From Pollutimonas subterranea (lineage in GTDB: Bacteria > Pseudomonadota > Gammaproteobacteria > Burkholderiales > Burkholderiaceae_B): a stretch of 64,000 nt of DNA. Shown piece after piece: positions 26,528 through 34,304 of this stretch. How positions within the stretch are numbered: the first letter of the stretch is position 1; every line of letters begins with the position of its first letter. The notes beneath the pieces are model-generated. The model saw only the letters and a program-made list of their open reading frames with translations. It did no database searches and had not been told where the DNA came from. The position numbers were made by a program, and so were the translations under genes. The stretch spans positions 52,101 to 116,100 of the forward strand of contig NZ_PDNW01000014.1 in NCBI RefSeq assembly GCF_002849655.1, written 5' to 3'.

Positions 26528-27655
26528 TCAGCGATCGAACGCCAGTCCGCCGGTGCCGGGGCGTACCCGGCGCGCGCACTCGCGCGTCGTGTCTATACAG
26601 CCGCCATCCCGATAGACATCACGGGGATCGCGCAGTCGTAGCATCAGGTCCACGATACGATCCACTTCGCCCGGATCTTGCATGGATTGGGCCACCCGTG
26701 CATCAACAACATCATCGTCCACCAGCAACTTGCCATCGGCATTGCGATATGTCGCATTCCGCCAATGGAATAGCTCCACACACTTGGAGCGCAGCGTGAA
26801 AGGCTGGTCGCGTTTCCAGAAGTTGGTAAAAAGACCATCGCCCAGATAGAACACCCACGAGCCCTCATAGCCCTCGACATTGGACGATTGCTCGTCGGGA
26901 TTTCGAAACCACAGCCGGTCGCCCGGTATGTAGTAGCAAGGGGGCAAGGGCTGCGCCATGGATCCGTATTCGTACAGGAATACATCGTGAAACTGCCCCG
27001 ACATAATGGCCCGCGTTTCCCATTGCTGCTGCAGCTTGGCCAGGACGGCGGGATTGCACTCGGCAAGTTCCTGCGCAATGCTCAGCAAAATGACGTACTC
27101 GGTTGCCCGATAGCAGGAAAAAGAATAAAGCTTGCCCGAGCGTTCGGGTTGGGTGGTTTTCTGCAGCGCTTCGATCAGCGGCTTGCCCGGCTTTACCGTA
27201 AAGCCGCTGGACAGGTCGTAGTTCCAATAATCCTCCGGGCGCTCGGCATGCTCCGTATCGAAGGCAAGGGCGGTACTGCGCGCGTTCTGAACGATATTCC
27301 GGCGAATATTGACCGCCGATGCAAACTCTTCAAAACTGGGGAATTCGAACCGGACGGGGCTCGCCAGCAAGGCCAGCACGATCTCCCGTTCCAGATCGTC
27401 GGGCTTGTCCGTGGTGGACAAATTCAGCTGCTGGCACAACAGCGTCGTGTCGAACTGCGGCGTATAGCGCTGCGCGAAGTCATCGGTAAGCGTCACGCCA
27501 ACACCCTCGCCGTCATCGCGATGGCATACGAAGCCCTTCAGGTCCAGCTTGTCCAAATAGTCCAGCAAATGTTGCGGCCCACTGCCGCCTCCATTGCCTG
27601 CGGACAAGTGGATTCCGCAAATGGGTATCGCGACGGGGCAACTTACCATGCTCAT
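26528..27655 (-). CDS. Transglutaminase (Bacillus Tgl)-like protein at the cyanophycin locus
   Basis: A 375-residue protein. From about residue 97 it follows the layout of the Bacillus spore-coat transglutaminase Tgl as I remember it: SPVRFEFPSFEEF with IRRNIVQNAR, then WNYDLSSGF, LYSFSCYRATEYVILL (candidate nucleophile Cys181), GDRLWFRNPDE (245-255) and EGSWVFYLGDG (264-274). In Tgl the acidic residue next to the cysteine and a Glu in the RGEN motif assist catalysis. Here these positions are Ser180 and EGSW, so activity may be altered. The first ~95 residues are an extension of unknown role. No signal peptide is visible. It converges on the DUF1854 gene with a one-base gap. Confidence 0.6.
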   Translation of the reverse strand: MSMVSCPVAIPICGIHLSAGNGGGSGPQHLLDYLDKLDLKGFVCHRDDGEGVGVTLTDDFAQRYTPQFDTTLLCQQLNLSTTDKPDDLEREIVLALLASPVRFEFPSFEEFASAVNIRRNIVQNARSTALAFDTEHAERPEDYWNYDLSSGFTVKPGKPLIEALQKTTQPERSGKLYSFSCYRATEYVILLSIAQELAECNPAVLAKLQQQWETRAIMSGQFHDVFLYEYGSMAQPLPPCYYIPGDRLWFRNPDEQSSNVEGYEGSWVFYLGDGLFTNFWKRDQPFTLRSKCVELFHWRNATYRNADGKLLVDDDVVDARVAQSMQDPGEVDRIVDLMLRLRDPRDVYRDGGCIDTTRECARRVRPGTGGLAFDR

Positions 27656-27728
27656 TGGGGAGCTCTTCTAGTAGGACACAGGGACCGGCTGGCCGGGAAA
27701 GCGCAATATTACCCCCAAAAATACCTGG

Positions 27729-28550
27729 TCAGCGATCGAATATTTCGCTTATCGCCGTGTAGGGAATGGCCTCATCGGCAAAGCTGAACGTTCCGTGCTC
27801 GCGCATCTCTTGAGCTGCGCGCATGAATGCGCCCAGCGCCGCTCGGCTAAGTGCGCTGCCCACGCTCACCCGCTTCACCCCCATGTCCTGGAGTTCGGCC
27901 AGCCCCAGGCTTACGCCGTGCAAACCCATTACGACGTTAAGCGGGCGATCAATGGCGCCCAGCACGGTCACGATCTCGGCCTTGCTGGTCAGGCCAGGCG
28001 CATACAGGACGTCGGCGCCGGCCTCCTGGTAGGCTTGCAAGCGCTTTATGGTATCGGCAAGATCGGGGCGACCATTGAGATAATTTTCGGCGCGCGCCGT
28101 AAGCGTAAACGGGAACGGCAGCGCACGCGCGGCCTCGACCGCAGCGCCAATCCGCGCCACGGCCAGGCCGAGGTCGTAGATGGGCGTATCGGGTTGACCG
28201 CTTGCATCTTCAATGGAGCCGCCGACTACACCGCCTTCGGCCGCCAGGCGTATGGTTTCGGCCACCGTGCCGGGATCATCGCCGAAACCATTTTCCAGGT
28301 CTGCGCTGACAGGCAGTTCGGTGGCTGACGCAATCTCGGCCACGTGGGCCAACATGCGCTCGCGGCCCACGCGGAAGTCCGGCAGTCCCATCGTAAAGGC
28401 ATATCCCGCGCTGGTCGTAGCGAGTGCTGGAAAGCCCAAGTGCGCCAGCAACCTTGCCGTGCCGATATCGAAAGGATTGGGAATAATGAAGGCTGTTTCT
28501 TGTTGGTGCAGCGCTCTAAAGGCACGCGCCTTTTCATCCTGTGTCGCCAT
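27729..28550 (-). CDS. Isocitrate lyase/PEP mutase superfamily protein
   Basis: A 273-residue beta/alpha-barrel enzyme. The metal-binding residues are in VSADLENGFGDDP and GGSIEDASGQP. The KKCGH-type catalytic loop of isocitrate and methylisocitrate lyases is missing, replaced by ENGFGDD. It therefore belongs to the PEP mutase/oxaloacetate decarboxylase-like branch of unassigned specificity. The start at 28550 has a strong AAGGAGGAATC ribosome site. It follows the N-carbamoyl-D-amino-acid hydrolase by 26 bases on the same strand and is presumably cotranscribed with it. Its role in the island is unknown. Confidence 0.82.
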   Translation of the reverse strand: MATQDEKARAFRALHQQETAFIIPNPFDIGTARLLAHLGFPALATTSAGYAFTMGLPDFRVGRERMLAHVAEIASATELPVSADLENGFGDDPGTVAETIRLAAEGGVVGGSIEDASGQPDTPIYDLGLAVARIGAAVEAARALPFPFTLTARAENYLNGRPDLADTIKRLQAYQEAGADVLYAPGLTSKAEIVTVLGAIDRPLNVVMGLHGVSLGLAELQDMGVKRVSVGSALSRAALGAFMRAAQEMREHGTFSFADEAIPYTAISEIFDR

Positions 28551-28576
28551 GATTCCTCCTTCCGGTTTATTGGGCG

Positions 28577-29518
28577 TCAGCGCTTGAGCGGTTCGCCAGG
28601 CCCGACCCTGTCTACGATAAGCTGGTAATGCTCGGGACGACGATGGCGAGCAAAATCAAACACATTTTTCCTGAAGGCTTCCGCCAGCGCCAGATCGGCA
28701 TTAAATGAGATTACCTCATCGTCTTCAGTGCTGGCCTGGGCGACAATTTCGCCCGTCGGCGCCACGATAACGGAACCGCCGATCATATGATGCCCGTCTT
28801 CGTAGCCGCACTTTGCCGCCGCCGCTGCCCAGACACAATTTTGATAGGCACTGGCCTGCAAGGCAATAAGGTGATGATGCATTCTAAGATGGACAGGCTC
28901 CGGCCAGTGGATGTTCTGCGATGGGGTGTTGTAGCCCAACACGACCACTTCAGCGCTCTGCAAAGCCATGACGCGCCAGGTCTCGGGCCAGCGGCGATCA
29001 TTGCATAGACACATACCCATTTTCACGTCCTGGACATTCCACACGCCGAATGTCTCGTTGCCGACATCGAAGTATTTTTTCTCTAGGTGCTGGAAGGGAG
29101 CGTCCGGTTTGTGATCATCATGGCCGGGCAGATGGATCTTGCGATACTTGCCTATTATCGAAGCCGACTTATCGACCAATATCGAGGTATTGAAGCGCTG
29201 ACCATCGGGAGTTAGTTCGGCGTAACCCAGGTAGAACCCCACTCCGAGCTTTCTGGCTTCATCGAATAGCGGCTGAACGGCGCTATTGGGCATGGCCGCT
29301 TCAAAATAGCGCTCTTCGGCCTCTTGCATCGACATCCAGTACCGGGGAAAAAATGTGGTCAGGGCCAGTTCGGGAAAGACGACGAAATCAGCGCTTCGGC
29401 CATGCGCTTCACGCAACATCTCAATCAGTCGTTTGACGACGCTGCCGCGGTCGTCGGCCAGATTCACCGGCCCCATCTGAGCAACGGCCAAGCCGAGTTT
29501 TCGGTGAGGTGCACTCAT
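28577..29518 (-). CDS. N-carbamoyl-D-amino-acid hydrolase (nitrilase superfamily)
   Basis: A 313-residue carbon-nitrogen hydrolase. The catalytic triad is intact: Glu in VVFPELALTTFFPRY, Lys in GKYRKIHLPGHDD and Cys in GMCLCNDRRWPE. These segments and FQHLEKKYFDVGN match the known D-carbamoylases (DCase, 304 residues) closely. It should hydrolyse N-carbamoyl-D-amino acids to free D-amino acid, CO2 and ammonia. The start at 29518 has AAGGGA upstream. No hydantoinase gene is in the window, so the carbamoyl compound is probably imported or made elsewhere. It is cotranscribed with the PEP mutase-family gene and lies next to a D-acylase island. Confidence 0.88.
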   Translation of the reverse strand: MSAPHRKLGLAVAQMGPVNLADDRGSVVKRLIEMLREAHGRSADFVVFPELALTTFFPRYWMSMQEAEERYFEAAMPNSAVQPLFDEARKLGVGFYLGYAELTPDGQRFNTSILVDKSASIIGKYRKIHLPGHDDHKPDAPFQHLEKKYFDVGNETFGVWNVQDVKMGMCLCNDRRWPETWRVMALQSAEVVVLGYNTPSQNIHWPEPVHLRMHHHLIALQASAYQNCVWAAAAAKCGYEDGHHMIGGSVIVAPTGEIVAQASTEDDEVISFNADLALAEAFRKNVFDFARHRRPEHYQLIVDRVGPGEPLKR

Positions 29519-29708
29519 GGCATTTCCCTTATGTAGACAAAACAGCAAGCATGCCTACAACCGCACTAACCGTAAACCCTGCGCCCTCACGACCCGCAAC
29601 CAGGACCCGAAGCCGTCAAAATTGAATAAATCCTTGCTTTACTTGAACTTGGCAGCTTTTCGTCGGCGGAGAAGTGCAAGGTCAATAGCCCTCGGTTATG
29701 GTGGAAGA

Positions 29709-30704
29709 TCAAAGTTTGATGGCTTCTTCTTCAATGACTTTTTTTACCGCATCCAGCAATCGTCGGCCCATTAATGGAAGCGGGTCAACATTGGAATAGG
29801 TCGCCCATATGGTCAGGTCGTCTACCGCAACAGGTTTGACTTCCAGATATGGCAAGGTTTCGGCGGGAAGACTCCACATATCCACCAAGGCCATGCCAAG
29901 TCCATGTGTCACACACGAGACTGCGCTCGATGGTGAGTGAACTTCAATAGTCGTTCTGGGATGCCGGCCTTCGCCGAAGAAACTGCTTACCATCCGTCCC
30001 GCAGGGGCATCAGCCGGATAGCTGATCCACGGAAAGCCTACCACAGCGTCGGGGTATACGATGTCCAGATCGCCAAGAGGATGACCTTTCGGTGCAATAC
30101 AGACAACCGGCGCCGTGCCTAATGCAACAGAGGTCAACGATGGGCTATCGGACGGTTGTAGCGAAATGCCCAGGTGAGCTCGTCCGGCCAGGAAGTGCCC
30201 AACCATTTGATCGAACGTGGCGGTGCGGAAATCCACTTTGGCTCGTGGGCTTTTGGCATAAAGATGCTGCAGGGCACATGGGATCATGCGCTGCCCGAAT
30301 GTTGCGCTACCGAGGAGCTTGAGTGTGCCAAAACCGGTTTCGCCCAGACTCACTGCCAAGTCATTGACGGACTGTATGCGCTCATAGATATGCTCGACTT
30401 CCATGAACAAGCGCGTCGCTTCGGGAGTCGCGATGAGCCGTGCCTTCATACGGTCGAAGAGCTGATAGCCGAGACGGCTTTCCGTGAGTGCCAGAACCCG
30501 GCTGATGGCCGGTTGAGATACGTACAGCATGCGCCCGGCAGCGCTGATGGAGCCAGTCACCATGATCGCCCGGAAGACTTCGATCTGCCGCAGGCTCAAG
30601 GGTACTCGCACAGTCTTCCGATCATGTTCCGGCGCGCTTGTTGCGGGGTGGTCGGTCGGCGGCGAGTTGGGCATCAATATATCAAGGTTATGGGTTAGGC
30701 ACAT
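29709..30704 (-). CDS. LysR-family transcriptional regulator
   Basis: A 331-residue LTTR. The winged helix is LSLRQIEVFRAIMVTGSISAAGRMLYVSQPAISRVLALTE preceded by a ~35-residue polar leader; an alternative start at 30674 (MPNSPP) would shorten it. The C-terminal part is the effector-binding domain (TLKLLGSATFGQRMIPCALQ and later). It diverges from a Bug receptor gene with only 69 bases between, so it probably controls that gene and the N-acyl-D-amino-acid deacylase. It may also control the carbamoylase operon on its own strand, 190 bases downstream. Confidence 0.88.
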   Translation of the reverse strand: MCLTHNLDILMPNSPPTDHPATSAPEHDRKTVRVPLSLRQIEVFRAIMVTGSISAAGRMLYVSQPAISRVLALTESRLGYQLFDRMKARLIATPEATRLFMEVEHIYERIQSVNDLAVSLGETGFGTLKLLGSATFGQRMIPCALQHLYAKSPRAKVDFRTATFDQMVGHFLAGRAHLGISLQPSDSPSLTSVALGTAPVVCIAPKGHPLGDLDIVYPDAVVGFPWISYPADAPAGRMVSSFFGEGRHPRTTIEVHSPSSAVSCVTHGLGMALVDMWSLPAETLPYLEVKPVAVDDLTIWATYSNVDPLPLMGRRLLDAVKKVIEEEAIKL

Positions 30705-30773
30705 ATTTCTATGAATGCGTTGGGCAAATACAGTGATAGCTTGTAGCTTTCATCGCTCACCAAGGGAAGAAAC

Positions 30774-31757
30774 ATGCGCACTTGTTCGATTTTCAAGAGT
30801 ATTACCGTCGCCATCATAGGGTTTGGCGTAGTCTCCGCGACGCACGCTGAAGGTACGTATCCACAGAATGCGATCAAGTTTATCGTACCGTCGGCGGCAG
30901 GAGGGTCTCCCGACGTGCTATCGCGGGTTATCGCCAATGCAATGGCAAAAGATCTCGGGCAATCGATAGTAGTAGAAAACAAGCCGGGCGCCGCCGGCAA
31001 TATCGGGATCATGCAAATCAAGAATGCACCCAATGACGGCTACACGGTCGGTTACGGCAACATCAACACGCTTTCAGTGAATCAAGCCCTGTTCAAGAAC
31101 TTGCCTTACGATGTCAACAACGATCTGGCGCCGATTGGCCAGATGTTCAGCCTGTATAACGTTCTCATTGTGCCCGATCAGTCGCCAGCGCAATCGATTG
31201 ACGATCTCGTGAAAAGTGCCCAGGAAAATCCGGGCAAGCTGTCGTACGGTGCCTCGGGAGTGGGCACAACAGGGCATATGGGAGGCGAACTTTTTAAAAG
31301 CCTAGCAAAAATTGACACCCTTTTCGTGCCTTACAACAGCGGCCCCGCCGCTCTGCAAGACCTGATCGGCGGCCGCCTGGACTACATGTTCTCCAATTCA
31401 TCCGAAGCCATTCCATTGATCAAGTCCGGCAAGGTACGGCCGCTGGGCGTCAGCAGCGTAAAACGTCTGGACTTGCTACCTAAGACGCCCACGGTATCGG
31501 AAGCAGGCATTACCGGCTACGAAACCGTCGCATGGGGCGGGATAGTTGCCCCCGCAGGTACACCCCCCGAAGTCATCAACAGGTTGAACAAGTCTTTGCA
31601 AGCGGCCTTGAACGATGAGGACGTCAAAAAATCGCTGGCGACGTTCGGCGCTGACGCCTCGTACAGCACTCCCACGGATTTCAAAGCCTTGATAGACAGC
31701 GAAGCAAAAAAGTGGGCGTCCATCATCGAAGATGCCGGCATCAAGAAACTAGATTGA
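30774..31757 (+). CDS. Tripartite tricarboxylate transporter (Bug) periplasmic substrate-binding protein
   Basis: A 327-residue secreted receptor with signal peptide SITVAIIGFGVVSATHA. The Bug hallmarks IKFIVPSAAGGSPDVLSR, VVENKPGAAGNIG and APNDGYTVGYG follow. AAGGGAAG precedes the ATG. It lies 11 bases before the D-aminoacylase gene, and no TctA/TctB partner is in the window. It probably binds the N-acyl-amino acid or related carboxylate for the enzymes encoded beside it. The ligand is inferred from context only. Confidence 0.9.
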   Translation: MRTCSIFKSITVAIIGFGVVSATHAEGTYPQNAIKFIVPSAAGGSPDVLSRVIANAMAKDLGQSIVVENKPGAAGNIGIMQIKNAPNDGYTVGYGNINTLSVNQALFKNLPYDVNNDLAPIGQMFSLYNVLIVPDQSPAQSIDDLVKSAQENPGKLSYGASGVGTTGHMGGELFKSLAKIDTLFVPYNSGPAALQDLIGGRLDYMFSNSSEAIPLIKSGKVRPLGVSSVKRLDLLPKTPTVSEAGITGYETVAWGGIVAPAGTPPEVINRLNKSLQAALNDEDVKKSLATFGADASYSTPTDFKALIDSEAKKWASIIEDAGIKKLD

Positions 31758-31768
31758 TAAGGCGGTCT

Positions 31769-33217
31769 ATGCCAACAGATTTCATTATTTCAGGCGCTAC
31801 ACTGGTCGATGGATCGGGAGCTGCTCGGTTCCGAGCAGACGTCTCCGTGTCGGATGGGCTTATTGCAGAAATCGGCCAATTCGACAAGGGCGAAGGAGTA
31901 CTGGTAAGGGCAGCAGAAGGCCTGGTCCTGACGCCCGGCTTTATCGACTCCCACACCCATGATGATGGCTATTTGCTGGCCCATCCCGACATGAAACCGA
32001 AAGTCTCACAAGGGGTGACCACGGTAGTCACAGGCAACTGCGGCATCAGCCTTGCGCCGTTGCCTTACGGCGACGTCATTCCGCAGCCCCTGGATCTCTT
32101 GGGACCACCAGAACTTTTCCGGTTCAAGACGTTTGCAGCCTGGATATCGCAACTACGGCAGACGCCAGCCGCAGTGAACGTTATTCCTCTGGTCGGCCAT
32201 ACGACCTTGCGCGTCGCCAGCATGGCGGACACGGGCCGTGCAGCGACGCAACCGGAAATTGAAGCCATGCAGCATCTCTTGGCCGAAGCACTGGACGCGG
32301 GCGCCTTCGGGATGTCCACCGGCACTTTCTATCCTCCCGCATCCAACGCACCCACCAGCGAAATCATCCAGGTAGGCGCGCCCATGAAAGAACGTGGAGG
32401 TCTGTACGCGACGCACTTGCGCGACGAAGCCGACCATATCGTTCCAGCGATGGAAGAAGCACTCGAAATCGGCCGTGCCTTGGAAAGCCTGGTGGTTTTC
32501 TCGCACCACAAGCTTGCGGGCAGCAAGAATCATGGACGCTCAGCAGAGACACTGAAGCTGATCGAGGATGCGGGCAGGCACCAAGCCGTATGCATCGACT
32601 GCCACCCCTACCCCGCAACGTCGACAATGCTTCGTCTGGACCGCATCATGATTTCCAAGCGGACTATGGTGACGTGGTCCAAAGGTTATCCAGAAGCGGC
32701 GGGCCGCGACTTTGCCGATGTCATGCAGGAGCTGGGGCTGGATGAACAAGGTACGATGGACCGGCTGATGCCTGCAGGGGCAATCTATTTCCTTATGCAT
32801 GAAGACGACGTGGCCAGAATCATGACGCATCCCATGACCATGGTTGGTTCCGATGGCCTGCCGTTCGATTCGCACCCACATCCCAGACAATGGGGCACGT
32901 TCACCCGCGTCCTGCGCGCCATGGTAAGGGAACAGAACCTCATGACACTCGAACAGGCCATACATAAGATGACGGGCTTGGCCGCAAGCAATTATGGCCT
33001 TGAAAAACGCGGGCTGCTTCGTCCCGGCTATTTTGCCGATCTGGTACTGATGGATGAAGCGCTCGTCACTGACCGTGCCACGTTCGATGCGCCGATACAA
33101 ACCAGCCAAGGCATAAACCGCGTATGGGTGAACGGAGAACAGGTCTGGACCGGCTCGGATGTGTGCGGCAACCGTCCAGGGCGGGTCCTGAGTCGTGTAT
33201 CGTTTAATCGACTTTAG
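31769..33217 (+). CDS. N-acyl-D-amino-acid deacylase (D-aminoacylase family amidohydrolase)
   Basis: A 482-residue amidohydrolase. Metal-binding GFIDSHTHDDGYL is followed by GVTTVVTGNCGIS, the D-aminoacylase signature with the metal cysteine. Further ligands are in VVFSHHKLAGSKNHG, DCHPYPATSTML and MVGSDGLPFDSHPHPRQWG. The enzyme removes acyl groups from N-acyl-D-amino acids; D-Asp-, D-Glu- and general-specific members look alike, so specificity is open. The start at 31769 gives the usual MPTDFIISGATLVDGSG beginning, 11 bases after the Bug stop. Its stop overlaps the convergent racemase gene by 4 bases. Confidence 0.88.
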   Translation: MPTDFIISGATLVDGSGAARFRADVSVSDGLIAEIGQFDKGEGVLVRAAEGLVLTPGFIDSHTHDDGYLLAHPDMKPKVSQGVTTVVTGNCGISLAPLPYGDVIPQPLDLLGPPELFRFKTFAAWISQLRQTPAAVNVIPLVGHTTLRVASMADTGRAATQPEIEAMQHLLAEALDAGAFGMSTGTFYPPASNAPTSEIIQVGAPMKERGGLYATHLRDEADHIVPAMEEALEIGRALESLVVFSHHKLAGSKNHGRSAETLKLIEDAGRHQAVCIDCHPYPATSTMLRLDRIMISKRTMVTWSKGYPEAAGRDFADVMQELGLDEQGTMDRLMPAGAIYFLMHEDDVARIMTHPMTMVGSDGLPFDSHPHPRQWGTFTRVLRAMVREQNLMTLEQAIHKMTGLAASNYGLEKRGLLRPGYFADLVLMDEALVTDRATFDAPIQTSQGINRVWVNGEQVWTGSDVCGNRPGRVLSRVSFNRL

Positions 33218-33975
33218 ACCTCCAACGCTACGGCTTCCGATGCATTGAATCGCTCCAATACGGAAAGAGCCAATGCATCGACAGAATCCGTCAGTACAAG
33301 CCCAAACTCTTCACGCCGGTGGTGCGGCACTGCCAGAGGCAGTTCCGTACATCCCAGTACCACCGCTTGGGCACCCCGCCGTTCCAGTGCGGTAATCCCT
33401 TGTGACGCCGGGGAAAACGCCGCATCGATCCGATTGGCCTTCACTGCAAAGATGGCGGGTACGCAACAAGCCAGTATTTCGGCTTGTGAGGGAACCAGCG
33501 GCTCGTAGCCCGCTGCAATCAGATATCGTTGATACAGGCCCAACTCCAGTGTGGCGGCCGTACCCATGATGCCGATTTTGCCACCCTGAATGCCCTGACG
33601 TCGCAAATCCTCGACGACCGACTCCACGATATGCATCACGGGCACGCCGACCGCCGAGTCAAGCGCATCGAACCATAAATGAGCGGTATTGCAAGGAATG
33701 GCAATGCAATCAACGCCAGCCCTCTCTAGAAATCGCATCCCCTCCAGCATGGCGGGCAAAGGGTCTGTACCGCCACTCAGTCTTGACGCTGAGCGATCCG
33801 GTATCCGGGGATCGTTGCGCAGCAAAACCGGGATATGTTCCTGATCATTGCGTGCAGGAGTTAACTGCGCAAGGCGATAGGCAAATGAGGCACCGGCCAA
33901 TGGCCCCATACCACCAAGAACGCCCAGCGTTCTTCCCCAGCCCGTCGCGGCGGAATTCTTTAGAATTACTTGCAT
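33214..33975 (-). CDS. Aspartate/glutamate racemase family protein (second of two)
   Basis: A 253-residue cofactor-independent racemase-family protein. Seen: TLGVLGGMGPLAGASF, then LLRNDPRIPDRSAS, first catalytic Cys in IAIPCNTAHLWF and second in VVLGCTELPLAVPHHR. The ATG at 33975 is set by the family start; the upstream in-frame stretch is Cys-rich and unrelated. It faces the D-aminoacylase gene. A racemase here would convert the D-amino acid released by that enzyme, or by the carbamoylase, to the L-form. It closely resembles the copy at 12631, which sits in a transporter operon. Confidence 0.87.
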   Translation of the reverse strand: MQVILKNSAATGWGRTLGVLGGMGPLAGASFAYRLAQLTPARNDQEHIPVLLRNDPRIPDRSASRLSGGTDPLPAMLEGMRFLERAGVDCIAIPCNTAHLWFDALDSAVGVPVMHIVESVVEDLRRQGIQGGKIGIMGTAATLELGLYQRYLIAAGYEPLVPSQAEILACCVPAIFAVKANRIDAAFSPASQGITALERRGAQAVVLGCTELPLAVPHHRREEFGLVLTDSVDALALSVLERFNASEAVALEV

Positions 33976-34304
33976 GTCAATGTCCGTTCGTGTGCAGGCG
34001 CAATCATGGGTGCCATACGGCATGCCTGCAGGGTGCCAGCATGCGCGTATGTCGTCCTGTCCGCAACTCGAACATGGAGGCCGCATAAATGCATGGAGAC
34101 CTCATCCGGAGAGTGGCAAGCCGATGACTTTAAAAAGAAACAAAGCCTTCTGGCCGCCTTTCTTTTTTATGGCGCATAACCCAGAATTATGAGGCGTCCT
34201 CGAATATTGATAGGCCGCGACAAAACATTCACTACAACGTCAACATTGCGCGGACTCGCCGCCACCGCAATCAATCACACAAAACAAGCCACCGGAGACA
34301 AGCC
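33976..34304. other. 329-base gap, no gene found
   Basis: No supported gene. The only structure noted is AAAAAGAAA (34132-34140) facing TTTCTTTTT (34159-34167) around GCCTTCTGGC, which resembles a weak terminator with a T-tract. The remaining part should hold promoters for the divergent racemase and the exported lactonase, but no good -10/-35 pair was recognised. Confidence 0.4.

Noticed and set aside
33976..34304. Several 60-100 codon frames in the gap before the SMP-30 gene
   Set aside because: They overlap each other on both strands, lack ribosome sites and have odd composition.
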